A DNA stretch of 64,000 bases from assembly GCF_027111295.1 (NCBI RefSeq), contig NZ_CP114287.1:5642001-5706000 (forward strand). The letters are read 5' to 3'. Made by a program: the position numbers and the translations under genes. Position 1 is the stretch's first letter. Every line of letters starts with the position of its first letter. A model generated the notes under the pieces. That model did no database searches. It saw nothing but the letters and a program-made list of their open reading frames with translations, and was not told where the DNA came from. Below, piece after piece: positions 17,066 to 26,917 of this stretch. Source of the DNA: Flavobacterium gelatinilyticum (GTDB lineage: Bacteria > Bacteroidota > Bacteroidia > Flavobacteriales > Flavobacteriaceae).

Positions 17066-18220
17066 ATGGATTTTAAACTGATCATAAAGAAAATAAACGA
17101 TACTCTCAGCCCCGAAGAAGAATCAATTTTTACTGCATGGTACAATGAGTCAGACGCAAACAGGGAATATTTTGAAAGAGTACAAAGTAATTATCAAAGC
17201 GATCTTGAGCCGGAAGATATTAATCTGAACTCGGCCTGGAATACGATTGATAAAATTATCAGTCCGGAAACAAACAGAAGATCGTATTATAAATATGCGA
17301 TTGCGGCTTCTGTGGCTCTTCTTATCGGAATTGGATATTATACGACACAAACGAACACTTCGGTTAAAAATGTAAATACCAAAACTGAAAACGCTGTTGT
17401 TGAAAAGGAAAAACAAAAAGAAAAAAACAGCGATGAAATTATCCTGACGCTTTCGGATGGTTCAAAAGTAGTTTTGAATAATCAGAAAAACGGTGTTGTA
17501 GCGAGTCAGGAAGATATCGTAATTACAAAAGACAAAGACGGACAGATTCGTTACGAGGATAATAACGCGGCGCACAAAGGAAAAGTAAGCTTTAATACTT
17601 TGGTTACACCAAACGGAAAAACATTTCAAATTGCACTTCCGGACGGAACAGTGGTCTGGATGAATGCGGGATCGTCTTTAAAATACCCAACTTATTTTGA
17701 AGGAAACGAAAGATCGGTTGTTTTAACCGGAGAAGCTTATTTTGAAGTAACGCGTAATGAAAAAATGCCTTTTAAAGTTTTATCAAATGGTCAGGAAGTA
17801 GAGGTTTTAGGAACGCACTTTAATATTAGAGCGTATGAAAACGAACCGGTATTGAAAACTACTTTGTTAGAAGGAAAAATAAAAATTACCGAAGGAAGCA
17901 ATTCGGCTTTAGTAAAACCGGGCCAGCAGATTGTTGTTTCTGTTGACAAACATTCTATGCGCACCAAGGAAGTTAATACAGAACTGGCCGTAGCATGGAA
18001 AAACAGATTGTTTTATTTTGAAAATGCGAGATACGACGAAATCATGCGTGAAATCGAAAGATGGTATGATGTTGAGGTAATCTACAAAGGAAAAATTCCG
18101 GATGAGCGTTTTGAAGGCGCAATCCAAAAAGACCTAAAATTAAATCAGGTATTAAAAATGCTTGAAAGCAAAGATATTCACTTTAAAATTTCAGGGAAGG
18201 AGGTGATTGTGACACAGTAG
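17066..18220 (+). CDS. FecR-family anti-sigma factor
   Basis: A 384-residue inner-membrane regulator. The cytosolic N-terminus (1-72, 'TLSPEEESIFTAWYNESDANREYFERV') binds the sigma factor. One membrane helix follows at about 75-92. The periplasmic part has a FecR domain (about 170-270, 'FQIALPDGTVVWMNAGSSLKYPTYFEGNERSVVLTGEAYFEV') and a C-terminal DUF4974-type domain (about 310-384, 'ARYDEIMREIERWYDVEV'). The family holds the sigma factor inactive until the STN domain of the partner TonB receptor touches the FecR C-terminal domain. It lies between the sigma gene (135-base gap) and susC (119-base gap). Confidence 0.93.
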   Translation: MDFKLIIKKINDTLSPEEESIFTAWYNESDANREYFERVQSNYQSDLEPEDINLNSAWNTIDKIISPETNRRSYYKYAIAASVALLIGIGYYTTQTNTSVKNVNTKTENAVVEKEKQKEKNSDEIILTLSDGSKVVLNNQKNGVVASQEDIVITKDKDGQIRYEDNNAAHKGKVSFNTLVTPNGKTFQIALPDGTVVWMNAGSSLKYPTYFEGNERSVVLTGEAYFEVTRNEKMPFKVLSNGQEVEVLGTHFNIRAYENEPVLKTTLLEGKIKITEGSNSALVKPGQQIVVSVDKHSMRTKEVNTELAVAWKNRLFYFENARYDEIMREIERWYDVEVIYKGKIPDERFEGAIQKDLKLNQVLKMLESKDIHFKISGKEVIVTQ

Positions 18221-18249
18221 CCACGTGAAACAAGAACCACAAAAAAATA

Positions 18250-18273
18250 CCCAAAGCGTTCCCGCGCTTTGGG
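18250..18273. terminator. Strong hairpin between fecR and susC
   Basis: CCCAAAGCG pairs perfectly with CGCTTTGGG around a 6-base loop. On the plus strand no T-run follows, so it may be an RNA-stability or partial-termination element that lets susC be expressed at a different level from fecR. On the minus strand it is followed by TATTTTTTT. Confidence 0.6.
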
Positions 18274-18339
18274 CATAGAAAGTGAGTTCTTCATAAAATA
18301 TTAACCGATCCTATTATTAACCACACCGATTCAAAAGTA

Positions 18340-21300
18340 ATGAAATTTTTAACCAATCAAAAATTAAGTCATCGCCAGAATAAAGCTCTAAAAGCCAGAT
18401 TCAAATCGATTAAAACAGATAATTTGAAAAAATTATCCCTTATAGTTTTTATGCTTTTTGCCTTAACCACTTTTGCGCAGGGCAATAAAACTGTTACTAT
18501 AGAAGGTAACAATCTTACGTTTCAAAAAGTGTTTGCTTCGATAACCAAGCAGACAGGATATGTTTTCTTTTATAACGTAAAGATTTTAGAAAATGCAAAA
18601 CCGGTAAATTTAAATATCCAGAAAAAAAGCATTCAGGATGCTTTAAATATTGTTTTTGAAGGACAGCCTTTTTCGTACACCATTCAGGATAAAACCATTG
18701 TGGTAAACACAAACACTCCTGATAACAAAGGTACGGGTTCTATACAAGTTAAAGGAAAAGTATTGAATTCGCAAAGCGAACCCTATCCGGGCATAAACGT
18801 TTGGGTTACAGGTACGAGAATTGGTGCCGTAACCGATTTTGACGGAAGTTTTACTTTACATGATGTACCGTCAAATGCTATAATCGAATGTTCAGGATTA
18901 ACCGTTGAAACCACAAGACTTGTTCTTGACGGTCGGTCCAGTGTAACGATTATCGCAAAAGAAAAAGTTTCGTTAATGAACGAAATTGTGGTAAACAACG
19001 GTTACCAGAAAATTTCTAAAGTTCGTTCTACAGGATCTGTTTCTACTATTACAGCCAAGGAGTTAGATAAAATTCCTGTTGGAAACGTAATGCATCAGCT
19101 TGAAGGTCAGGTTGCCGGTTTGGCAATTGACGTTCAGGATTCTGACAATACGTTTGTTTATGGAAATTTATTTGGATCTAATCAGGGAGCAGGAAGTTAC
19201 AACTTCAGGATCAGAGGGCAGTCTACTTATAATGCCAACGATATGCCGTTGGTTATATTAGATGGTACTCCTACAGAACTGGATATCAGAACTATTAATC
19301 CAAAAGATATCGAAAAAATAACGTTTCTTAAAGATGCTGCGGCGGCTTCTATTTACGGAGCAAGATCAGCAAACGGCGTTATGGTAATCGAAACCAAAAA
19401 AGGTAAAAAGGGGAAAACAAGATTTAATGCTTCTCAAACTTTTTCTATTGCTAATAAAAGATCTTTATCAAGCCTGCCTTTAATGAATTCTTCTCAGGTC
19501 TTAAACTTAGAACAGGAATTAGTAGACAAAGGTCTTATTTCAGATCCGGCAGCAGCATCAGGTTTATTTAGTTCAAGCCCAATTAGTCAGGGAGTTGAAT
19601 ATATGTTTCAGGAAAGAAGAGGAACAATTACAACAGCACAGAAAAATGCACAGCTGGATATTTTACGAGGAAGAAATAATTACGACCAGATTACAAAATA
19701 TTTAATGCGTCCTTCTGAGTCAAATACTTTTGACTTTTCTTTCAGCGGAGGAGAAAATGATTACAGCTATTTTACATCGGCTTCTTTTTCTAACGAAAAA
19801 ACACAAGCCGTTGGCACAGGTGGTAAACGTATGACTTTTACAGTAAATCAGGATTTTAAATTATTAAACTACTTAAAAGTAAGTACGAGTTTAAAAGGAT
19901 CTATTTTCCGTTTTGAGCAAAATGGTTTAGGACTGACTCCTCTTAATGCTTCTCTAACAACCTATCTGCCATACGATCAGATTGTAGATGCTAATGGAAA
20001 CTCAGTATCCTACCAAAGACGTTTTTACAGTGCGGATACAGACAGGCTTCAAAGTCAGGGATATTTACCATGGACCTATAACTACATGGATGAATTAAAT
20101 AATCAGGATAAAGCTTTAAAAGAACAAAATTATTCTGCTAATATTTCGGTTACAGCACCTTTATTAAAAGGATTAGATGCTGTAGGAACGTATTATATCG
20201 AAACTTCTACTATGAATAACAGATATTATCACAATCCTAATACCTATTTTGCCAGAGATATAATGAACCAGTACACATCTATTAATCCGTCTACAAACGA
20301 GCTGGTTCATGGAGTGCCGCTGGGCGGAATTCTGCAGAGTTCATCATTCGGCAAAGATAGTTATACTGCCAGAGGACAATTGGTTTACAATACAACACTG
20401 GCAGATAAACACGCCATTGATGTATTGGGAGGTATCGAATTTAGAGAAACTAAAGATGCAAATAGAGCAGGAACCTTATACGGTTACAATGAAACAGCGC
20501 AGACTTCTATAGATCTGCCTTCGAATATGCCAAATACGGTTTATGGATATGCGCAGGGATTAAGTTATGGTAATACAGATAAATTCCAGACAAGACGATT
20601 TTTATCTTACTATGGTAATGCATCGTATACATACGACAGCAAATATACAGTTTCAGGTAGCGCACGTTTAGACGATTATAACAACTTTGGAGTTGATAAA
20701 AGTTACAGAAGAACACCATTATGGTCTACAGGTTTAAAATGGAACATTATTAAAGAAGGTTTTATGAGAAATGTAACCTTGTTTGATAACTTAAGTTTCA
20801 GAGCCAGTTACGGTTATAACGGAAATATTAGTTTAGAAACATTTCCTTTTACCAATATATCACTTGCAGATGTTGACATGTATTCGCAGCAGCCTTACGC
20901 ATTTGTTTCTGCAGCGGCAAATCCGGCATTGCGCTGGGAGAAAACCGGAATTATGAACTTTGGTCTTGATTTCAGTTTATTTAACTATCGTTTAAACGGA
21001 ACTATAGAATATTACAAAAAGAACAGTAAAGATTTAATTCAGGAATTTCCTGTTACACCGTTTTATGGTATTCCAAATAGTATGTTAGTCAGAAATGCAT
21101 CTACTTTAGAAAGCCACGGAATTGATTTGAGTTTAAGCAGTACAATTCTAAAAACCAAAGATTTTGGTGTTGATTTAAACTTAGTGACTTCTTATAACAA
21201 AAACGAAGTTACAGATTCAAGATTTTCAAATTATGCGAATATTTTAAATGGTTCAGGAAGTACCGCACCAATTGTAGGGTATCCTACAAACAGCATTTTT

Positions 21301-21930
21301 GCTTTTAGAAATGCAGGATTAAATGCAGCAGGATCTACTCAGGTTTACGACAGAAACGGAAACATTGTACAATCAAATACAATGCTGACCAATATAGAAG
21401 ATATGAAATTCATGGGAAGTTCTACTCCTCAATATTACGGAAGTTTAAGTGCCAACATCACTTACAAAAAGCTTTCCTTGTATCTATTGGCAACTTACAA
21501 ATTAGATTATGTATTGTTTAAACCTACATTCGACAGCTACGTAACACGTTACAATACTTTTGGAAAGTATGATTTAAATTCAGATATCGACAACAGATGG
21601 AGAAATCCGGGTGATGAAGCAACTACAACAGTTCCGGGTGTAAGAGGACTTTCAGGTTACAGTTATGGTCGTTACAGATTTAGTGACAACCAGGTAATTG
21701 ATGGAGATCATATCCGTTTCAAAGAAATTTCATTAAAATATGATTTGTCTGAACTTTTCGCCAATACTTTTATAGATGGTGCTTCATTGACTTGTTCAGC
21801 AAGAAATATTGGTATTATCTGGAGAAAAAACAAAGAAAATATAGATCCTGACTTTTTACCATACACAGGTACATATATGAAATTACCGCCATCGGCAATG
21901 TATTCAGTAGGATTCAATTTTAATTTTTAA
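18340..21930 (+). CDS. SusC/RagA-type TonB-linked outer-membrane transporter with STN domain
   Basis: A 1196-residue outer-membrane import channel. Parts in order: a long N-region and signal peptide (1-46, ending TTFAQ|G), an STN domain (about 50-110, 'FQKVFASITKQTGYVFFYNV') that signals to FecR, a carboxypeptidase-regulatory-like domain (about 135-215), a plug (about 225-355, with 'FRIRGQSTYNANDMPLVILDG' and 'FLKDAAAASIYGARSANGVMVIETKKGK'), and a large barrel ending 'SVGFNFNF'. SusC works as a pedal-bin complex with SusD, encoded next. The STN domain together with the upstream sigma/anti-sigma pair means the locus senses its own substrate. The substrate is not evident; neighbouring genes suggest a peptide and not a glycan. 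Start fixed by the absence of any later Met before the signal core. Confidence 0.95.
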   Translation: MKFLTNQKLSHRQNKALKARFKSIKTDNLKKLSLIVFMLFALTTFAQGNKTVTIEGNNLTFQKVFASITKQTGYVFFYNVKILENAKPVNLNIQKKSIQDALNIVFEGQPFSYTIQDKTIVVNTNTPDNKGTGSIQVKGKVLNSQSEPYPGINVWVTGTRIGAVTDFDGSFTLHDVPSNAIIECSGLTVETTRLVLDGRSSVTIIAKEKVSLMNEIVVNNGYQKISKVRSTGSVSTITAKELDKIPVGNVMHQLEGQVAGLAIDVQDSDNTFVYGNLFGSNQGAGSYNFRIRGQSTYNANDMPLVILDGTPTELDIRTINPKDIEKITFLKDAAAASIYGARSANGVMVIETKKGKKGKTRFNASQTFSIANKRSLSSLPLMNSSQVLNLEQELVDKGLISDPAAASGLFSSSPISQGVEYMFQERRGTITTAQKNAQLDILRGRNNYDQITKYLMRPSESNTFDFSFSGGENDYSYFTSASFSNEKTQAVGTGGKRMTFTVNQDFKLLNYLKVSTSLKGSIFRFEQNGLGLTPLNASLTTYLPYDQIVDANGNSVSYQRRFYSADTDRLQSQGYLPWTYNYMDELNNQDKALKEQNYSANISVTAPLLKGLDAVGTYYIETSTMNNRYYHNPNTYFARDIMNQYTSINPSTNELVHGVPLGGILQSSSFGKDSYTARGQLVYNTTLADKHAIDVLGGIEFRETKDANRAGTLYGYNETAQTSIDLPSNMPNTVYGYAQGLSYGNTDKFQTRRFLSYYGNASYTYDSKYTVSGSARLDDYNNFGVDKSYRRTPLWSTGLKWNIIKEGFMRNVTLFDNLSFRASYGYNGNISLETFPFTNISLADVDMYSQQPYAFVSAAANPALRWEKTGIMNFGLDFSLFNYRLNGTIEYYKKNSKDLIQEFPVTPFYGIPNSMLVRNASTLESHGIDLSLSSTILKTKDFGVDLNLVTSYNKNEVTDSRFSNYANILNGSGSTAPIVGYPTNSIFAFRNAGLNAAGSTQVYDRNGNIVQSNTMLTNIEDMKFMGSSTPQYYGSLSANITYKKLSLYLLATYKLDYVLFKPTFDSYVTRYNTFGKYDLNSDIDNRWRNPGDEATTTVPGVRGLSGYSYGRYRFSDNQVIDGDHIRFKEISLKYDLSELFANTFIDGASLTCSARNIGIIWRKNKENIDPDFLPYTGTYMKLPPSAMYSVGFNFNF

Positions 21931-21941
21931 AAGCTGTAACG

Positions 21942-23348
21942 ATGAAAAAATATTTAATTTATATAGGAGTTTTATCAGCGCTTTTAACAAGCTGTGATAA
22001 TTATGTAGACATACAGACAGAAGGAAAACTTATTCCGGAAGAAACGGTGAACTACAGGTATCTTTTGCAGGGCGCTTCGACCTTTAACCAGACTTATAGT
22101 TTGGTAGACGTGGCTTCAGATGATATTGTAATGCGAGATGACCATGCGGCTTTTTTCGATCAGAATTATTCGGGTTCAGCGTTTTACCAGCCTTTTTTAT
22201 TAACGTATAAATGGGCAGATGAAATTATTCCTGTTGGAGAACCGGACAGTCAGCTAAATGGAATGTACTCATCATTATATACCTGTAATGTTATTATTAA
22301 CGAGGTAATGAACAGTAAAAACGGAACCGATGCAGAGCGTCTGGCGATTAAAGGAGAAGCACAGGTTCACAGAGCTTATATCTTTTTGTCTTTAATCAAT
22401 GTATTCGGAAAAGCGTATGACCCTGCATCAAGCACGGGAGATCCGGGAATTCCGCTTTTAACAACTCCAACAGTTACTGATGACATTAAAAGAGCACCTG
22501 TAAAAGACGTTTACGATCAAATTGTAAAAGATTTGACAGAAGCGACAACATCAGGATTAAAACCGGTAAATACAGGAAGAAGCGTTTGGTTTCCTTCTAA
22601 AGCTTCTGCACACGCTCTTTTGGCAAGAACGTATTTGTACATGGGAAATTATGCAGAGGCAAAGCGTAATGCCGAAGCAGCACTTGCATTACAAAACAGT
22701 CTGCTGAATTTAGAAGATAACATAAATTTAGGAGATTACGGCTGGCCGAGAACGTATCAGGATCCTGAAATAATACTAGCAAAGGGGTCAAACAGTTATA
22801 TGTATTCGCCAACGATTTTATCATTAAGCGATGAATTGTTAAACTCATTTGATACTAAAGATCTTAGATACCAATTGTATACAAGACCAGTTACAGATAT
22901 GACTTTTGGAAGCATTACAGAGGGAAGAGCTTATAGTAAAGAACTTTTATCTGGAGACGGACGCAACGCCGGACCTTCTGTACCGGAAATGTATGTAATT
23001 AAGGCAGAATGCGAAGCAAGAGCAGGAAACGCAGGAGCAGCAATGGCAGCAATTAATACTTTAAGAAAAAAACGTTTCAGAGCAGCAGATTATACAGATC
23101 TTACAGCTGTAGATGCTAATGATGCTTTAGTGAAAGTTTTGGCTGAACGCCGAAAAGAATTAATGGGAACAGCAGGCTTTAGATGGGCAGATTTAAAACG
23201 TCTGAACAAAGATCCAAGATTTGCTAAAACAATTACGCACAAATATTTAACAGAAACTCACACGATTGAACCAAACGGAAACCGTTATCAGTTTCCATTT
23301 GCATCAGTTTACTTTGAATATGCGCCTAATTTAGGACAAAATCCATAA
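21942..23348 (+). CDS. SusD/RagB-type nutrient-binding lipoprotein
   Basis: A 468-residue outer-membrane lipoprotein that caps the SusC channel and binds the substrate. The signal peptide ends at C18 ('ALLTSC|DN'). TPR-like helices characteristic of SusD are visible ('AIKGEAQVHRAYIFLSLINVFGKAY', 'KASAHALLARTYLYMGNYAEAKRNAEAAL'), as is the conserved C-terminal 'ERRKELMGTAGFRWADLKRLN' block. It starts 11 bases after susC and is clearly in the same operon. At 468 residues it is slightly shorter than glycan-binding SusD proteins of 500-600, as is common for SusD homologues in loci without CAZymes. Confidence 0.95.
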   Translation: MKKYLIYIGVLSALLTSCDNYVDIQTEGKLIPEETVNYRYLLQGASTFNQTYSLVDVASDDIVMRDDHAAFFDQNYSGSAFYQPFLLTYKWADEIIPVGEPDSQLNGMYSSLYTCNVIINEVMNSKNGTDAERLAIKGEAQVHRAYIFLSLINVFGKAYDPASSTGDPGIPLLTTPTVTDDIKRAPVKDVYDQIVKDLTEATTSGLKPVNTGRSVWFPSKASAHALLARTYLYMGNYAEAKRNAEAALALQNSLLNLEDNINLGDYGWPRTYQDPEIILAKGSNSYMYSPTILSLSDELLNSFDTKDLRYQLYTRPVTDMTFGSITEGRAYSKELLSGDGRNAGPSVPEMYVIKAECEARAGNAGAAMAAINTLRKKRFRAADYTDLTAVDANDALVKVLAERRKELMGTAGFRWADLKRLNKDPRFAKTITHKYLTETHTIEPNGNRYQFPFASVYFEYAPNLGQNP

Positions 23349-23409
23349 TTAAGTTAACCACAAAGTGCACTCAGCTATTCTGAGTGCACTAAAACTCAAT
23401 AAAACACAC

Positions 23410-25407
23410 ATGAAAAAAATAAAATTGGTATTATTCTTTTTTAGTATTACCACTGCTTTACTGGCACAGACCGCAGAACAAAAATTTCTGCTTACTCCTG
23501 AGCACCCAAACGCAGGTGAGGAAATAACAATTACATACAATGCTGCAGATACACCACTGGCAAATGCTAAGTATGTAGATGGTGTAATGTATACTTATGA
23601 TAATTTTAAATGGCATGCAGACGATATTACCTTAAAATCGGCAGGTAATAAAAAGTGGGAAGCCAAAATGAAGCTTTCAAGTAAAGCGGCCTTTATAAAC
23701 TGTGTTTTTAAATCGGATACGATTGTAGACAACGGAGGAAAAATGACCTATTCATGGATATTAGAAAAAAGCCTTGGCGCTTATATAGGCTGGGGATTTT
23801 TAAGATCTCCGGATCTTCAGGATCAGGTGCCATATAAAGTACATGACAGTGCTTATATCAAAAAAGAAGTATCATTATTCTGGATTAACAATGAGTTAAA
23901 ATACCATCCGGAAAGCCGTACGCATGTTTTTTACGAAGGAGTAAAGTTAAAACAGCTTGAAACGGGAGAAGATCAGGCAAAATTAGCAAAGAGAGAAATT
24001 CGTAATGTTTTAGGAGAAAAAAACTTAGACAATACAACACAATATAACATCCAGAAAACCTTAAACTTACTGGCTCAGCCGGCTCACAAAGCCTTTGTAG
24101 ATTCAGTACAGACAGTTTTAGTTACCAAATATCCGTTTGGTGTTCTGGCACGCGACAAACAAATTCAGGATCTGTTTAGAGAAGCTGATTTTGACAAAAA
24201 AGTAAAAGCTTATGCAGCATTCGAGAAAAACTTTCCACAAGAAAAATATCAGGATGTTTATACAGATATTGAAGCACTTTACTACGATAAAATGTTCAAA
24301 GGAATCGCTTACAACTATATCGTAAAAAACAAAGATTACAGCTATTCAATCAACAGCGTTAAAAAAGTTTCTTACGGTATATTGTTAGATTATGCCTGGC
24401 ATTTAGTTTCAATTCCGTTTGACAGAGATCAGGACGGAATCGAAAAAACAAACCTTGAAACGCTTAAAAAATATGCAGATGCTATTGTTCCTGAATTGGA
24501 ATATAGAGAATCATTTGTACCAAAAGATTACGTTCAGAAATTATCTTTAAAAGAATGGCAGGCGCAATGTTTAAACTACGGTAAAAGAGAATTCTTTACT
24601 TATGCTAAACTTTTGGAAATTTTCAAAAATTACGAAGCATCTAAAAAATATCTTGAAAAAATCAGACCTGTTATGAAGTACGAAGATGCTTCTTTCAACG
24701 AAGTATATTCAAGAATGCTTTTAAGAGAAGGAAGTTCTGCCGAAGGAAAAGCATATTTGGAAAGTGCAGCAAGAGCCAACAAAATTACACCTGCCTCGAT
24801 TACAACATTAAAAGAATTGTTTGTAAAAAACGGTAAAAAAGAAACCGAGTTTGAGGAGTATTTACATGCATTAAAATCAGATACAAACGAAGTACACAAA
24901 AAGAAACTGATCGCAGAATTGATCAATCTTCCAATCGCCGGATTTGAAATGGAAAGCAGTCGAGGCGGCAAAGTAAAATTAGCTGACCAAAAAGGTAAAA
25001 TTGTGGTTCTTGATTTCTGGGCAATGTGGTGCGGACCTTGTAAAAATGCAATGCCGGGAATGAATATGGCAGTAAATAAATACAAAGAAGATCAGAATGT
25101 GAAATTCTATTTTGTTGATACAATGGAATACATCAAAGATTTTAAAGCGCAGACTCAGGCTTTTATTAAAGAAAAAGGATTTGATTTTACAATTTTGTAT
25201 GATAGTAAAAATCCAAAAACAGGAAAACTTGATGCTGTTTATGACCAGTATTCAAAAGCATTTCATTTCTCTGGAATTCCGGAAAAAATGATCATCGACC
25301 AAAACGGAAACCTTAGATGGTTATCAAATGGGTATTTTGGAAGTCCAAGCGAATTGGCTGACGAAATTTCGATTATCGTTGAACATTTAAAAGCTGAGAA
25401 AAAATAA
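23410..25407 (+). CDS. Periplasmic TlpA-like thioredoxin-fold protein with long N-terminal region
   Basis: A 665-residue exported protein. The ATG at 23410 is preferred over 23365 because it places the signal peptide (MKKIKLVLFFFSITTALLAQ) at the N-terminus. Residues 25-150 look like a beta-sandwich, 170-510 are mainly helical, and residues 520-665 form a thioredoxin domain of the TlpA/ResA type with active site W-C541-G-P-C544 and a conserved 'GIPEKMIIDQNG' cis-Pro region. It should reduce disulfides or isomerise them in the periplasm, with electrons plausibly from the DsbD encoded two genes later. It lies 61 bases after susD in the same operon. The client is unknown; the imported substrate of SusCD is a natural candidate. 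Confidence 0.9.
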   Translation: MKKIKLVLFFFSITTALLAQTAEQKFLLTPEHPNAGEEITITYNAADTPLANAKYVDGVMYTYDNFKWHADDITLKSAGNKKWEAKMKLSSKAAFINCVFKSDTIVDNGGKMTYSWILEKSLGAYIGWGFLRSPDLQDQVPYKVHDSAYIKKEVSLFWINNELKYHPESRTHVFYEGVKLKQLETGEDQAKLAKREIRNVLGEKNLDNTTQYNIQKTLNLLAQPAHKAFVDSVQTVLVTKYPFGVLARDKQIQDLFREADFDKKVKAYAAFEKNFPQEKYQDVYTDIEALYYDKMFKGIAYNYIVKNKDYSYSINSVKKVSYGILLDYAWHLVSIPFDRDQDGIEKTNLETLKKYADAIVPELEYRESFVPKDYVQKLSLKEWQAQCLNYGKREFFTYAKLLEIFKNYEASKKYLEKIRPVMKYEDASFNEVYSRMLLREGSSAEGKAYLESAARANKITPASITTLKELFVKNGKKETEFEEYLHALKSDTNEVHKKKLIAELINLPIAGFEMESSRGGKVKLADQKGKIVVLDFWAMWCGPCKNAMPGMNMAVNKYKEDQNVKFYFVDTMEYIKDFKAQTQAFIKEKGFDFTILYDSKNPKTGKLDAVYDQYSKAFHFSGIPEKMIIDQNGNLRWLSNGYFGSPSELADEISIIVEHLKAEKK

Positions 25408-25433
25408 TTTAGTTAGAAAAAAAGGTTAGAATA

Positions 25434-26825
25434 ATGAAAATCGTTAATTTTTTATATCTCAGCATTTTAGTATTGTACTGTCAGACTGGTTTTTCGCAAA
25501 CCATCTGGCAGGGGCAATACCATTCTACACGAATCATACTCACCGGTGATTTAGAAAGCAAAAAAGATTCACTTTTGCTGAGCATTCCGGAAATGTCATA
25601 TGATTCGATTAAAGTAGGAATAAGAAAAGACAAGGATAGTATTCACTTTAAAAATGCAGTTTACAATTTTACTTTTAAAGGAAAATACAATGCTGATAAA
25701 ACGGCGATTAACGGAATTTTTGATAATTATTCTATTCCAAAAGCCGCTATTGTTTTAAAGAAACAGACTGCTGTTGAACCTTTATTTTTTTCGCAGCATC
25801 CAAAACAGCCATATCCTTATGAAGTGAAAGATTTCACCTTTACAGGAAAAAACACCAAACTTAGGTACGGTGCAACATTGACCATTCCGAAGAACAAAAA
25901 GAAATATCCAATAGCAGTTTTAATTTCGGGAACCGGACAGCACGATCGTAATTATACTTATATGGGCAGACAGTTTTTTACTGTTTTGGCTGATTATCTG
26001 GCACGTAACGGAATTGCTTCGCTTCGTGTAGACGATCGCGGATATGGACAGACAACCGGAGATTTCCAGAATGCTACAACCGGAGATTTCGCCGATGATA
26101 TTGATGAAGAAATAGCATACCTGAAAAGTGATAAAAATATTGATGGTTCGCACATTGGTGTAATTGGACACAGCGAGGGCGGGATGGTCGCTTCTATCGT
26201 AAGCGCCAGAAACAAAGATGTGAAATTCATGATCAGCTTATCCGGAGTAGGAGTAAGCGGACTTGAAATGCTGAATCTTCAAAATACAGCGATTCTTAAG
26301 AGCTATAAATTTGCCGATAAGGTAGTCGACAAACAGATGGAAATGTACAACATCATGTTTAAAATTGTCTACGATACCAAAGAAGGCGAATCGGCACAGC
26401 CGGCAATGGAAATCGCATTGAAGGAATGGATGCAGAAACAGGATTCTGTAACTTTAAAAGAAGTACAGTTACTGGACGGGCGTGACCAAACCTTCTTATA
26501 CCGTTACGGAAAAGATGCGGACAGAAAGTGGTACCGTTACACGATTCACTACAAACCCGAAGATTACCTGCCAAAAATTACCATTCCGGTATTTATAGCA
26601 AACGGTGATAAGGACATTCAGGTTCCGGCTGTAGAGAATATTAATTCTTTTAAGAAATATCTTAAAACAAAAGATCTTACCACTAAAATATATCCGGATC
26701 TCAATCATATGTATCAGCATTGTAAAACCTGCACGCAAAATGAAGCCAAAGAAATCGATGAGGTGTTAGCCCCTGAAGTTCTCGATGATATTTCAAAATG
26801 GATTTTACAGCGCTATAAAAAATAA
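25434..26825 (+). CDS. Secreted alpha/beta hydrolase (dienelactone hydrolase/esterase type)
   Basis: A 463-residue exported enzyme with a signal peptide (1-21, ending TGFSQ|T). Residues 25-125 form a small beta-rich N-domain. Residues 140-463 carry the alpha/beta hydrolase fold: oxyanion region 'VLISGTGQHDRNYTYMGRQFF', 'LRVDDRGYGQTTGDF', nucleophile elbow G-H-S247-E-G-G, acid in 'FIANGDKDIQVP' and catalytic His in 'DLNHMYQHC'. This matches esterase/acyl-peptidase-like proteins of Bacteroidota. It is in line with the susCD genes, 26 bases after the thioredoxin gene, so it should be co-transcribed. Substrate unknown; ester or peptide hydrolysis are both possible. Confidence 0.9.
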   Translation: MKIVNFLYLSILVLYCQTGFSQTIWQGQYHSTRIILTGDLESKKDSLLLSIPEMSYDSIKVGIRKDKDSIHFKNAVYNFTFKGKYNADKTAINGIFDNYSIPKAAIVLKKQTAVEPLFFSQHPKQPYPYEVKDFTFTGKNTKLRYGATLTIPKNKKKYPIAVLISGTGQHDRNYTYMGRQFFTVLADYLARNGIASLRVDDRGYGQTTGDFQNATTGDFADDIDEEIAYLKSDKNIDGSHIGVIGHSEGGMVASIVSARNKDVKFMISLSGVGVSGLEMLNLQNTAILKSYKFADKVVDKQMEMYNIMFKIVYDTKEGESAQPAMEIALKEWMQKQDSVTLKEVQLLDGRDQTFLYRYGKDADRKWYRYTIHYKPEDYLPKITIPVFIANGDKDIQVPAVENINSFKKYLKTKDLTTKIYPDLNHMYQHCKTCTQNEAKEIDEVLAPEVLDDISKWILQRYKK

Positions 26826-26836
26826 TATGGGCAGTC

Positions 26837-26869
26837 ATCTTTGTCAAAGCTCAAAACTTTGACAAAGAT
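26837..26869. repeat. 13-bp inverted repeat between hydrolase and dsbD
   Basis: ATCTTTGTCAAAG (26837-26849) and CTTTGACAAAGAT (26857-26869) are perfect inverted copies around a 7-base spacer. No T-run follows in either direction, so it is better seen as an interspersed palindrome or RNA-processing hairpin than as a terminator. Confidence 0.7.
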
Positions 26870-26917
26870 TTCTAACGAACCGTATACTTCGTCAGGATAA
26901 AAACCTAAAATTTTACT

